This document shows positions 8,943-17,355 of a stretch of DNA of 64,000 nt, piece after piece; position 1 is the first letter of the stretch, and the number at the start of each line of letters is the position of its first letter. Origin of the DNA: CAYWVO01 sp964461835 (GTDB taxonomy: Bacteria > Zixibacteria > MSB-5A5 > WJJR01 > JAJRUJ01). The notes beneath the pieces were generated by a model, which saw only the letters and a list, made by a program, of their open reading frames with translations, was not told where the DNA came from and made no database searches. The DNA is taken from the NCBI GenBank assembly GCA_964461835.1, contig CAYWVO010000010.1, forward strand, positions 12,334 to 76,333, given 5' to 3'. The position numbers were made by a program, and so were the translations under genes.

Positions 8943-9605
8943 CTAGCTCGTGCGCACCGCTTTCCCCCGCTGGCGTGCGGCCTTTGTTCCCATACGATAG
9001 GCAGACACCGAAGGATGGCCATGAATGCAAAACCGCCACGGTTTTTCCCAACCCTCGTTCACACCAACCCGGCCACCGACAGTGATACCGGGTCGTCGCT
9101 CCACCATCCGGTAGACTCCGATGCGAGTCCCATCCAGCGGTCGCCCGTTATCCCGCTTATCAATACCGAGGGCCTTAGTCACATTGCCGGGCCCGCGGCA
9201 GAGTTGATGTACCTTGTCAATTCTGCGACGGCCCACCATGACTTCAAGTCCGTGCACCGGCTCCAACGCTCGAATCAACACGGCAGCCGGGAAGCCGACA
9301 CGCTGGGTAACGAAGTTCAACATCCAGTGATTTCCATAGGTGAAGTACACGTAGGTATGACCGGCCGGTCCCCACATGACTTCGTTCCGGGGTGTGCGGC
9401 CGACGGCGGCATGACAGGCGGGATCGTTCCGCCCGACATAAGCCTCCGTCTCCACAATTTGCCCCGCAACCGGACCGTCCTCGTCCCGAACGATGATCAG
9501 TTGTCCCAGCAGCCCGCGGGCAACCGCGACTGTAGAACGATTGTAATACGAGCGCGGCAGGAGACCATCGTGCAAACTGTCGAGTATGTAATTATTCATC
9601 GCCAT
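8943..9605 (-). CDS. DNA-3-methyladenine glycosylase (AAG/MPG family)
   Basis: The 220-residue protein has the monomeric alkyladenine-glycosylase fold of the human AAG type. VETEAY at 51-56 supplies the catalytic Glu54 and intercalating Tyr56 (human E125 and Y127), and TPRNEVMWGPAGHTYVYFTYG follows. LCRGPGNVTKALGI near residue 140 is the conserved substrate-pocket segment. It removes alkylated or deaminated purines at the start of base excision repair. It lies 30 nt after uvrC, so two DNA-repair genes are adjacent and probably co-transcribed. The length is typical. Confidence 0.92.
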   Translation of the reverse strand: MAMNNYILDSLHDGLLPRSYYNRSTVAVARGLLGQLIIVRDEDGPVAGQIVETEAYVGRNDPACHAAVGRTPRNEVMWGPAGHTYVYFTYGNHWMLNFVTQRVGFPAAVLIRALEPVHGLEVMVGRRRIDKVHQLCRGPGNVTKALGIDKRDNGRPLDGTRIGVYRMVERRPGITVGGRVGVNEGWEKPWRFCIHGHPSVSAYRMGTKAARQRGKAVRTS

Positions 9606-9635
9606 TACGTCATTCCCAGCCTGGAGATACGGCGG

Positions 9636-11474
9636 CTACGTCTTGTCGCCCTGATCCCCCGGGTGAAAATAGCTATATACCGATAGGGCCGTGCGCTTAT
9701 CAACCCCGATCGCCGCCGCGAGTTCGTCTTTGCCGGCGGAGCGGATTTTGTCTACCGAACCAAAGGCAGCAAGTAATGCCTGCCGTCGTGCCGGGCCGAC
9801 GCCCGGGATCTTATCGAGTTCCGATTGGATTGTCCGTTTGGTCCGCTTTTTTCGTTGATAGGTCACGGCAAAGCGGTGGGCTTCATCTCGTATTCGCTGC
9901 AACAACCGGAGGGACGGCGAGGAGCGCGGGATGGTCAACCCCCGCCGGTCCGGGAAGATTACTTCCTCCAGACGTTTGGCCAGGCCAACAATGGGTTGAT
10001 CGGTAATGTTCACCGATTCCAATGCCGACAATGCCGCCGATAACTGGCCTTTGCCCCCGTCAATCAGCACCAAATCCGGGAGTGATTTGCCTTCCTCATT
10101 GAGCCGTGAAAAATAACGCGTGACCACCTCGCGCATCATGGCGAAATCATCCTGCCCGGTCACAGTCTTGATCTGGAATTTACGATATTCACGTTTCAGC
10201 GGTTTACCATCCCGGAAATAGACCAACGCACCCACGGGATCGGCTGGTCCCAGGTTCGAAATATCAAACGCGGCAACGTGCCGCGGCGGTGTGGGCAACT
10301 GGAGATCACGCTGCAATTGAAAAACACTTTCCGGAATTTTATGGGCGATTCGTTCCTTCTGTGCAAGTACCTCAGATAACGACAGGCGGGCATTTGCCGC
10401 CGCCATTTTGACCAACTGCATTTTCTCCCCGCGCTGCGGCATGTAAATCTGGACTTTTTCCTGGCGTTCCTGGGATAACCACTCGGTCACCAGGTCAACT
10501 TCCGGGATGGAAAACGGCAGCAGAATTTCGCGCGGGACCATGCGAGAGTTAAGATAGTATTGCTTGATAAACCCGGCTAGAATTTCTGGTTCTTCCTCTG
10601 TCGTGCCGGCAGAAAGCTGGAAATCCTGCCGCCCGATCATTAATCCTTCCCGCACCTGCAGGGCAATGGCGGCAACGAGGGAGCCATCCCGAGCGATGGC
10701 CAGGATGTCGCGATCGATACTCTTTCCGGCGCTGATTTTCTGTTTTTCCCGGACGGTTTCGATGGCGCGAATTTTATCGCGAAATTCGGCAGCCCGTTCA
10801 TACTCCTGCGCCTCCGCCGCGCTGTTCATGCTGGCAGTCAAATCTTCAACGACTTCCTGTCCCTTCCCCGCTAATAACCGGCAGGCGTTATCGATGAGTT
10901 TTCCATAGTCGGCTTCCGATATTTTATCCTCACACGGCCCGGGACAGCGCTTGATAAAATAATCGAGACAAACCCGGTACTTCCGCTTGCTGGGAATCGT
11001 CAAATTGCAGCCGCGAATCGTGAACACCCGGCCCAGAGTTTTCAACGTCTGCCGCATGGCCTTGACATTGGTGTACGGTCCAAAATATCGTGCCCCGTCA
11101 TTGCTCACCCGGCGCACCACCAGCAGCCGCGGGAAGGGTTCGTTGGTCGTGACTTTAATATACGGATATCGTTTATCATCTTTGAGATTAACGTTATAGC
11201 GGGGTTTGTGCTCTTTGATCAGGTTGGCTTCGAGAATGAGCGATTCGATTTCATTGTCGGTAGTCACCGTATCAAAATCATCGATGCGCTGAATGAGGGC
11301 TGCGACCCGTGGGTGATCGGGGGGACGAGACTGGAAATAGGACCGCACCCGATTGCGCAGGACCTTAGCCTTCCCCACGTAAATCACTTCCCCCTTGCTA
11401 TCCTTCATCAGGTAGACTCCGGGACGATCCGGGAGGACGGCCAGTTTTTTGGTTATTTGTTCGTTGAATGCCAT
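9636..11474 (-). CDS. uvrC: Excinuclease ABC subunit C
   Basis: The 612-residue protein has the full UvrC layout. A GIY-YIG nuclease domain lies at about 14-95 (GVYLMKDSKGEVIYVGKAK). A four-cysteine cluster at about 154-181 (RGC, VCLDYF, RCPGPC) matches the reported Fe-S-binding cysteines of UvrC. The UVR domain (about 203-238) binds UvrB, the C-terminal RNase-H-like nuclease has AAFDISNLGP and VLIDGGKGQL, and the helix-hairpin-helix is at about 555-600 (IPGVGPARRQALL). It makes both incisions in nucleotide excision repair. It sits in the rplM-to-lipoprotein block, 84 nt after the NlpC/P60 gene. Confidence 0.97.
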   Translation of the reverse strand: MAFNEQITKKLAVLPDRPGVYLMKDSKGEVIYVGKAKVLRNRVRSYFQSRPPDHPRVAALIQRIDDFDTVTTDNEIESLILEANLIKEHKPRYNVNLKDDKRYPYIKVTTNEPFPRLLVVRRVSNDGARYFGPYTNVKAMRQTLKTLGRVFTIRGCNLTIPSKRKYRVCLDYFIKRCPGPCEDKISEADYGKLIDNACRLLAGKGQEVVEDLTASMNSAAEAQEYERAAEFRDKIRAIETVREKQKISAGKSIDRDILAIARDGSLVAAIALQVREGLMIGRQDFQLSAGTTEEEPEILAGFIKQYYLNSRMVPREILLPFSIPEVDLVTEWLSQERQEKVQIYMPQRGEKMQLVKMAAANARLSLSEVLAQKERIAHKIPESVFQLQRDLQLPTPPRHVAAFDISNLGPADPVGALVYFRDGKPLKREYRKFQIKTVTGQDDFAMMREVVTRYFSRLNEEGKSLPDLVLIDGGKGQLSAALSALESVNITDQPIVGLAKRLEEVIFPDRRGLTIPRSSPSLRLLQRIRDEAHRFAVTYQRKKRTKRTIQSELDKIPGVGPARRQALLAAFGSVDKIRSAGKDELAAAIGVDKRTALSVYSYFHPGDQGDKT

Positions 11475-11558
11475 GCCTCAGCCTTACCTACAGCGGTCTC
11501 GTCAGTTATACGCGACAAAGAACTTACGCAGCACGGGAAAGTGACAACATTGCGGACA

Positions 11559-12101
11559 TCAATCGGGTCGACGGGCGCCGCGGTAATGATCCCGGTAATA
11601 ATCGTCACTCAGCGAAGAAATAGTCACGCCTTTTGACTCTGAGGCATGTACGAACTGATCATTTTCCACATAAATACCGACGTGGGATGGTGACCGGGAA
11701 TCAAACGCAAAAAACACCAGATCACCAAAGCGTAACTCGTCTTGTTCAACCGGTATTCCCGATCGATACATTTTGCCGACCGACGCGGGAAGCGACCGTC
11801 CGTCGAGCTCGTAGTATGCAGCGCGCACCAGCCCCGAGCAATCAATACCGTCAATATTCGTGCCGCCTCGCTCATACGGTGTTCCCAGATAATAGTCGAT
11901 TATCCGGGCCATGCGGCGTTCATCGATTGCGGCGTTTGGAGGATTATACTCATCTTCCGGTTGTGTATCGGCTATCACCGGCCGCTCATCACCGACTTCG
12001 TTGGAATAGCGGGGGTACGCCCGACAACCAACAACGGAAGTACAGATCACCACACCGAGCACCACGATAACACCGGATAGCGTGAAAGTCTGATCGTTCA
12101 T
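11559..12101 (-). CDS. NlpC/P60 family cell-wall hydrolase, lipoprotein
   Basis: The 180-residue protein has a signal with lipobox SVVGC (Cys26), a short linker and a C40 peptidase domain. Catalytic residues are visible: Cys88 in DGIDCSGLV, His140 in SPSHVGIYV and His152 in FVHAS as third residue. FGDLVFFAF is the usual preceding strand. Such enzymes cut D-gamma-glutamyl-diaminopimelate bonds in peptidoglycan stem peptides, here in the periplasm on a lipid anchor. There is no SH3 domain, so it is a minimal single-domain form. It lies between the UbiA-like gene and uvrC in the same orientation. Confidence 0.9.
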   Translation of the reverse strand: MNDQTFTLSGVIVVLGVVICTSVVGCRAYPRYSNEVGDERPVIADTQPEDEYNPPNAAIDERRMARIIDYYLGTPYERGGTNIDGIDCSGLVRAAYYELDGRSLPASVGKMYRSGIPVEQDELRFGDLVFFAFDSRSPSHVGIYVENDQFVHASESKGVTISSLSDDYYRDHYRGARRPD

Positions 12102-12118
12102 ATCTGCCCCCTGCGAAT

Positions 12119-13075
12119 TTACGGATAGCGGATGTCAAATCGCCGTCTGTAATACCACCGCGTAAATCCGAACAACCCTGCCAATATAAGAAAATACGGC
12201 CAAAATGAGAGGCAAGCGAAAAACGAAAGAACTATCAGCGGGATACGCACGGCCCAGGTCATCGCCGCCGAAGACCGTAACGATATTGAATATCCGGGAA
12301 GAGCGCAGGCGGCAGTGATCGCCAATGGTAACTGGGCGTTCATTATTGCCAGAATTCCCGTGACGACCAGGAAGAGGGTGGCCATCAGGCCGGTCGTGAA
12401 CGGCCCCCACACGACAGCGATTGTCCGGGCCCCGGTGGCCCGATCACCCGCCACGTCGGGGACAGTCGTCAAGAGATAAATGCTCGCCACGGCGAAGGCG
12501 TAGCCCAGAGACCGAACGGGATCAGGCATGGCGCCGGGGCTGGTCAGAAACACTCCGCAGTAATATACTAATGTCCCATGACCAAGGGCATTCGCCAGTA
12601 CCGCTGGCCACGCCTGGCGTTTCAACCGGATCGGGCGGGCGGAATAGAGAACACCCAGAATTGCCGCCAACAGTACGCACAGCAGCCAGCCGGTGCCCAA
12701 AAAGACTCCTGTGGTCAAACCGGCCAGGAGATAGACGATATACTGGACGAAAGCGCTGCGCACAGCGATGATGCCTCGTGGCAGAAAATAGAGTTTTTCA
12801 TTCTGCCGATCGGATTCAACATCAGTGATCTGATTGAGAATATAGGCGGCACCGGCGACACAATACGCCGAGCACAAACCCACCCAGATTCGCCAATTGG
12901 AGGGGGCAAGAACATTCCAAAGAAAACTGCCGTCTCTCTGTTCCCCAGCGGCGAGCAGGAGAATCGTCCACACCGGCGGCATCAGGATCGGCCGGGAAAA
13001 AAACCAATAATCGAGCAGGTGTAACCAGGAATCATGTTGTCGGATGGACGGTGCACTTGGTCGAGATGAACACAT
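12119..13075 (-). CDS. UbiA-family prenyltransferase, membrane protein
   Basis: The 318-residue protein has about nine predicted helices. The first Asp-rich motif NQITDVESD lies at 81-89 (NxxxDxxxD) and the second, DVAGDRATG, at about 205-213. Both bind the Mg-diphosphate of a prenyl donor. Enzymes of this family prenylate quinone precursors, heme or lipids; the subfamily cannot be named from sequence. It starts 2 nt after the cdsA stop, so it is coupled to phospholipid and isoprenoid genes (uppS-cdsA), which hints at a lipid or quinone product. Confidence 0.87.
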   Translation of the reverse strand: MCSSRPSAPSIRQHDSWLHLLDYWFFSRPILMPPVWTILLLAAGEQRDGSFLWNVLAPSNWRIWVGLCSAYCVAGAAYILNQITDVESDRQNEKLYFLPRGIIAVRSAFVQYIVYLLAGLTTGVFLGTGWLLCVLLAAILGVLYSARPIRLKRQAWPAVLANALGHGTLVYYCGVFLTSPGAMPDPVRSLGYAFAVASIYLLTTVPDVAGDRATGARTIAVVWGPFTTGLMATLFLVVTGILAIMNAQLPLAITAACALPGYSISLRSSAAMTWAVRIPLIVLSFFACLSFWPYFLILAGLFGFTRWYYRRRFDIRYP

Positions 13076-13077
13076 CG

Positions 13078-13908
13078 CTAAATAAATCCGTACACGAACA
13101 ACCGCAGCAGAATATACAGTAGAGGCGCCGCGAAGAGAATTGAGTCAAAACGATCCAGCACCCCGCCGTGGCCGGGGATAATTGACGACATATCTTTGAC
13201 CCCGAAGCGACGTTTTACCAGGGACTCAAAGAGATCACCGAGTTGCCCGATACCCGCCAAGGCCGCGGCGAAGAGGATTATTCTCAACGGCGACGTGGGC
13301 AACCAGTCGAGCAAGACAAACACAATTCCCACGAGTATACCACCGGCAAAACCGGCCCAAAAACCGACCCAGGTCTTATTGGGGGACACTACGGGCGCAA
13401 ACGGTATTTTGCCCCAGCGGGAACCGGCGAACAACGCACTGGTATCGGTGACCCAGATAACCCCAAACAAGAAATACAACCAGCGGGCACCCTCCAGGTG
13501 GGAACCGAAATGACGAAGCGTGACCAGGGAGCCATACGCCAGTCCGACATAAATCACCAAAGCGATCAATTCAAAATAATCGGCTTCATCGCTCAGCGGT
13601 TTGGCATGCCGGGTATTGAAAAAGGCGCCGAGGAAAAAGACCACAAAGATCCAGGGAGCGACCCAGCTCCACAAGTGGAAATGGAACAACAACGGCGGAA
13701 TCAGCGCCAGTTGCAGAAATGACCACCACTGGACATCATGGTTTCGCTGACGATATAATTGTTTGATTTCAATCGTGGATAGAAGTACCAGAAGCTCGAC
13801 AAAAACAGTCCACCACCATCCCCCGCGATAGATCAAAAAGAGGATGAGTGGAATCCCCACTACCGAGACAGCAACACGGATCAGGATGTTCTGCGGACCG
13901 GGACTCAT
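13078..13908 (-). CDS. cdsA: Phosphatidate cytidylyltransferase
   Basis: This membrane enzyme makes CDP-diacylglycerol from phosphatidate and CTP. Its C-terminus holds the family signature (VKRRFGVKDMSSIIPGHGGV, then DRFDS), which carries the catalytic Asp pair. About seven membrane helices precede it. I place the start at the ATG at 13908 (MSPGPQNIL, 276 residues). The frame is open to another ATG at 14001, but the 31 extra residues are Arg/Gly/Pro-rich and are encoded by a nested inverted repeat (13937-13978), so they are probably intergenic. Neither start has a clear ribosome-binding site. The order uppS-cdsA is conserved in bacteria. Confidence 0.93.
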   Translation of the reverse strand: MSPGPQNILIRVAVSVVGIPLILFLIYRGGWWWTVFVELLVLLSTIEIKQLYRQRNHDVQWWSFLQLALIPPLLFHFHLWSWVAPWIFVVFFLGAFFNTRHAKPLSDEADYFELIALVIYVGLAYGSLVTLRHFGSHLEGARWLYFLFGVIWVTDTSALFAGSRWGKIPFAPVVSPNKTWVGFWAGFAGGILVGIVFVLLDWLPTSPLRIILFAAALAGIGQLGDLFESLVKRRFGVKDMSSIIPGHGGVLDRFDSILFAAPLLYILLRLFVYGFI

Positions 13909-13936
13909 GGGTTGGGGTTCCCCGATAGTGCGGCAT

Positions 13937-13978
13937 GTCGGGTTTCTTGTCCCGCCAGGCGGGACGGCGGCACCCGAC
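13937..13978. repeat. Nested inverted repeat between uppS and cdsA
   Basis: A perfect 8-bp palindrome with one central base (13949-13965, arms GTCCCGCC/GGCGGGAC) sits inside a second pair of 7-bp arms (13937-13943 GTCGGGT with 13972-13978 ACCCGAC). It resembles a dispersed extragenic palindrome or an RNA hairpin. There is no T-tract, so it is not a standard terminator. Confidence 0.6.
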
Positions 13979-14024
13979 TTACGTCTATCCCTGCTACCCA
14001 ATGCTCATGAGACATGGCGGTGAG

Positions 14025-14792
14025 TTACCGCTTTTTTTTCGTTGAAGGTACCCGGCCGAACCGGCGCTCGCGGTTTTGGTATTCTTCGAGCGCCGCAAAA
14101 AAATCTTCGCGGTCGAAATCCGGCCAGAGCGTTTCGGTGATATACAATTCGGTATACGAAGTTTGCCAGAGGAGAAAATTGGAAAGTCGGTACTCCCCGG
14201 AGGTGCGGATCAATAAATCCGGGTCGGGCAGCCCGTCGGTCTGCAAATGTTGGGCGAAAGTTTCTTCGGTGATATCTTTCAACGCCATTTTGCGGCGGGA
14301 GACCAGCGAGGCGATCTCTTTGACCGCGTGGATGATTTCGGAGCGGCCACTGTAATTGAGTGCCAGATTTAAGATTAATCCGGTGTTGTCCCGCGTGAGG
14401 TCCATCGCCTCCTGCAGGATTTTCCGTCGCCGTGGTGACAGGCCGTTCAAATCCCCGGAGGCGGTGAGTCGAATGTTGTTTTCGCGCATTTCCCGCATCT
14501 CGCGCTTGGTGGTCTCGTACAAGAGATGCATGATTGCGGCGACTTCGACCCGGGGTCGCCGCCAGTTTTCGGTGGAGAATGCGTAGAGTGTCAGGGCATT
14601 AATGCCGGCCTCGATCGCCGCCGTCACCGTCCGTTTGACCGCCTTAACCCCCTCCCGATGGCCGGCGGTCCGGGGTTTGCCGCGCCGTTTGGCCCAGCGG
14701 CCGTTGCCGTCCATGATAATGGCCACATGCCGGGGTAAGTTCCCGCGTCGCAGGACCCGTTGGAGCAGACGATCAGCGGACCCGGCCGGCAT
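14025..14792 (-). CDS. uppS: Isoprenyl transferase (undecaprenyl diphosphate synthase)
   Basis: The 255-residue cis-prenyltransferase has MDGNGRWAKRRGKPRTAGHR at 27-46 with catalytic Asp28, then TLYAFSTENWRRP, and the C-terminal RTSGEYRLSNFLLWQTSYTE segment that binds isopentenyl diphosphate. It makes the C55 carrier lipid for peptidoglycan and other envelope glycans. The ATG follows the frr stop by 2 nt and has a GGAGG site overlapping the frr 3' end. The order frr-uppS-cdsA is the usual bacterial order. Confidence 0.96.
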   Translation of the reverse strand: MPAGSADRLLQRVLRRGNLPRHVAIIMDGNGRWAKRRGKPRTAGHREGVKAVKRTVTAAIEAGINALTLYAFSTENWRRPRVEVAAIMHLLYETTKREMREMRENNIRLTASGDLNGLSPRRRKILQEAMDLTRDNTGLILNLALNYSGRSEIIHAVKEIASLVSRRKMALKDITEETFAQHLQTDGLPDPDLLIRTSGEYRLSNFLLWQTSYTELYITETLWPDFDREDFFAALEEYQNRERRFGRVPSTKKKR

Positions 14793-14794
14793 CG

Positions 14795-15352
14795 TTAGAC
14801 CTCCATGATTTCCTTTTCTTTGTGTTCCAGGATTTCATCCAGTTTTTTGATAAAATCATCCGTCAGTTCCTGGACTTTATCGGCGGTCCGGTGCTGCTCA
14901 TCTTCGGAGATTTCCTTGGCCTTTTCCGCCTTTTTCAACTGGTCGTTCGCGTCCCGGCGAATATTACGGATAGCGACCCGGCCCTCCTCCACGGTATTCT
15001 TAATCTGCTTAACCAGATCCTTGCGCCGGTCTTCGGTCAGGGGCGGGATCGGCAGGCGGATCACGTTGCCCTCCGCCACCGGGTTCAGCCCCAGATCGGA
15101 GCGCATGATGGTTTTAACAATCTCCGGGACCATTTTCTTCTCCCACGGCTGAATCACGATCAGGCGGGGTTCGGGCACGGAGATGGTCGCGGCCTGGTTA
15201 ATCGGCACCATATTGGTATAATAGTCGACTTTGATCCCGTCCAACAGCGAGGGTGAGGCTTTTCCGCTGCGGACCCGGGCCAGTTCCCGCGCGGTGGCAT
15301 CGACTGATTTTTGCATTCTCTCTTTGGCTTCACGCAACACATCGTCGGCCAT
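14795..15352 (-). CDS. frr: Ribosome recycling factor
   Basis: The 185-residue protein has the length usual for RRF. It begins MADDVLREAKERMQKSVDAT, with RVRSGKASPSLLDGIKVDYY near 26-45 and the C-terminal ISEDEQHRTADKVQELTDDF block. It splits post-termination ribosomes together with EF-G. The start at 15352 is chosen because AAAGGAG lies just upstream; the frame stays open a further 89 codons, but that stretch contains a terminator and overlaps the next gene. In most genomes frr directly follows pyrH; here a surface-protein gene lies between them. Confidence 0.97.
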   Translation of the reverse strand: MADDVLREAKERMQKSVDATARELARVRSGKASPSLLDGIKVDYYTNMVPINQAATISVPEPRLIVIQPWEKKMVPEIVKTIMRSDLGLNPVAEGNVIRLPIPPLTEDRRKDLVKQIKNTVEEGRVAIRNIRRDANDQLKKAEKAKEISEDEQHRTADKVQELTDDFIKKLDEILEHKEKEIMEV

Positions 15353-15471
15353 GGCAACTCCTTTCGACTGGTTCACAGTCAACACAGACGCTTCTGGCTC
15401 CTGCATTATGGACGGCCCCTCCCGTAGGGTCAAGGGAAATGTCGGGGGACCGGGAATACGGCCCCCGTGGG

Positions 15472-15502
15472 AAGAAAAAGCCGGGAGGGTCTGCCTCCCG
15501 GC
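15472..15502 (-). terminator. Rho-independent terminator of the TSP3/dockerin gene
   Basis: A perfect 9-bp stem (15480-15488 with 15494-15502, GCCGGGAGG) with a 5-nt loop is followed on the minus strand by TTTTTCTT. It lies 29 nt past the stop of the 15531-17150 gene and upstream of frr. Confidence 0.85.
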
Positions 15503-15530
15503 CGGTATTTTACGTGTTTGGAGAGGTTGC

Positions 15531-17150
15531 TCACGGACAGGGATCGCAGAGAGCATCCTGGCTTTGGTAGACAAACGCAACCAAATACTGTACATCCAGA
15601 GGATCAACGCCGTCGTCACAGTTCACATCCCCGACCTCATACAGGCAGGCTGTTTGCAGACAACGCGCATCTTGACCTTGATAAATATATTTGACCAAGA
15701 ACTGTACATCGAGTGGATCGACTCCGAGATCGCAATTCGTATCGCCCCAGACCCCGCACTGACATTCATCGCAGGCATCACCGAAACCATCGCCGTCCGA
15801 ATCAACTTGATCGGGATTTTCAATATTTGGGCAGTTGTCGCAGGCAGAGCCGATACCATCGGAATCAGGATCGTCCTGGTTGGGATTCACAACGTCGGGG
15901 CAGTTATCGCAGGCATCGCCCAATTGATCGCCGTCCGAATCAGTTTGATTGGTATTCCAAACTGACGGACAGTTGTCGCAGACATCCCCGGCACCATCAC
16001 CATCACTATCCTCTTGGCCGACATTGGGCATTAGTACACAATTGTCAAGATCATTTAATATACCGTCGTTATCGACGTCATCTGAAATAAGCAGTTGTAT
16101 TTCATGCGATTCCCACGACCCCCAATCGGCATCGCCGGATTGAATGCTGTACCAGCTATCACTTATCCCGAAATATACGGACGAACCCTCTACCGCACCC
16201 TCGTCACGAACCGTAAATATATCATCTCCATAAACATGAACAACAAAAGAACCACCGGTCGAAACAGTTGTTTGCCCGCATAGTGTTCCTTGCTCATCGT
16301 ATGCCGAAAGAATTGACCCCGCAGGAGGATTCGAAGGGGCGCCTGCCGACCAAAAATCACAGACCCAGGGAGTAGGGATTATCTCCTCGCCCACGGTGTT
16401 GGGATTATTGCCGACAATGGAAGGTAACACAGTATTCCCCACCGTGGTTGGGTAAGTCAATTCGGTCGCGGTGCCTACCCATATGTAATACCCATAACCT
16501 GTTCTGAGATCGACAAGGTCATTTAGATTGCCTGGTCGCAAAGTATCGTAGGAGCGGGCGCCATTCTCGCAATCAAAACCAAAAACAAGGTTATAATTCC
16601 CTTGAATCGGTGAGAGGGCATGTTGCAGATTGTCCGGCGGATTGAGGTAGGAGACCATATTTATCCCGGCGCAAAGTCGGATGGTTATCCCGGCGGTAGC
16701 TGATCCTCCGAATACGCCCCCACTATTTACGAGATATCCGTGCATGTTATCAACCAATTGTAAGTCATTGAGTTCGTCGGGGCGCGCCTGATCCCAGCTC
16801 ACCCACCCAATGTCACAGATGATCGTACTGATGTAAGTGACATTGTATGCGTTGGCCATGCTCTCTACTAGGGCAATTCCGGAACCAAAATTGGCCGAGA
16901 TCAGCGACCAATAGCAGTACTCGGAACTTGTCACCGCGCTATTCGCCGTTAGGGAGAATTGACTGAGAGCAGTCGCATCCCAATCTGAGCTCGCCGAAAT
17001 CTCGGACTTCGCCAATTCTGACGTCGTTTCTTTGGGATGCTCTGCAACTATTTTTTTGGGGAGTTCATCGCCCAATGCACCATACGCAACGCATACCGCA
17101 ATTACAAGATTACCAAGGAACCAACCCAGATAACGGGGACTGTTGTACAC
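15531..17150 (-). CDS. Secreted protein with thrombospondin type 3 calcium repeats and C-terminal dockerins
   Basis: The 539-residue protein has a hydrophobic export signal (about residues 8-27). About 330 residues of uncharacterised beta-rich sequence follow. Next come tandem thrombospondin type 3 repeats (about 355-465; units like DSDGDGAGDVCDNCP) that bind calcium and pair cysteines. At the end are two dockerin-like loops (TNCDLGVDPLDVQFLVKYIY and VNCDDGVDPLDVQYLVAFVY). It starts at GTG with a GGGGGAG site. It stands between pyrH and frr with its own promoter and terminator, so it is an independent unit inside a conserved housekeeping cluster. It is probably a surface or matrix protein; no enzymatic motif is seen. 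Confidence 0.8.
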   Translation of the reverse strand: MYNSPRYLGWFLGNLVIAVCVAYGALGDELPKKIVAEHPKETTSELAKSEISASSDWDATALSQFSLTANSAVTSSEYCYWSLISANFGSGIALVESMANAYNVTYISTIICDIGWVSWDQARPDELNDLQLVDNMHGYLVNSGGVFGGSATAGITIRLCAGINMVSYLNPPDNLQHALSPIQGNYNLVFGFDCENGARSYDTLRPGNLNDLVDLRTGYGYYIWVGTATELTYPTTVGNTVLPSIVGNNPNTVGEEIIPTPWVCDFWSAGAPSNPPAGSILSAYDEQGTLCGQTTVSTGGSFVVHVYGDDIFTVRDEGAVEGSSVYFGISDSWYSIQSGDADWGSWESHEIQLLISDDVDNDGILNDLDNCVLMPNVGQEDSDGDGAGDVCDNCPSVWNTNQTDSDGDQLGDACDNCPDVVNPNQDDPDSDGIGSACDNCPNIENPDQVDSDGDGFGDACDECQCGVWGDTNCDLGVDPLDVQFLVKYIYQGQDARCLQTACLYEVGDVNCDDGVDPLDVQYLVAFVYQSQDALCDPCP

Positions 17151-17195
17151 AATATTCTCCCCCGAGTCGTGGTAAGTTATTCTTCTATTTGTTGT

Positions 17196-17225
17196 AAGCT
17201 AATGGATTGTGTGCGGTATTGTCAA
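17196..17225 (-). promoter_or_regulatory. Promoter of the TSP3/dockerin gene
   Basis: On the minus strand a perfect TTGACA (17220-17225), an 18-nt spacer and TAGCTT (17196-17201) give a start about 40 nt before the GTG. Confidence 0.5.
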
Positions 17226-17355
17226 CCTTCTTCGACATTCTCTCAGGTGCGGGTTCTGTCAAGGGTCCTGTGTAAATTGGTCCTTGGGCATATCCGGGTT
17301 TTGATCCGCCATAGAACCGGTGGACAAGTTCAATGCGTTGGAGGACCAACAATTT

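Noticed and set aside
13909..14001. A 31-residue N-terminal extension of CdsA
   Set aside because: It is encoded by a palindromic repeat and is outside the family's usual N-terminus.
15353..15619. An 89-codon N-terminal extension of frr
   Set aside because: It has no family match, contains the terminator of the upstream gene and overlaps that gene; AAAGGAG marks the start at 15352.
15700..16030. Regular repeats that look CRISPR-like on the plus strand
   Set aside because: They are the ~36-75-bp coding repeats of thrombospondin type 3 units (DSDGDGxGDxCDNCP) on the minus strand; there are no spacers and the repeats are inexact.
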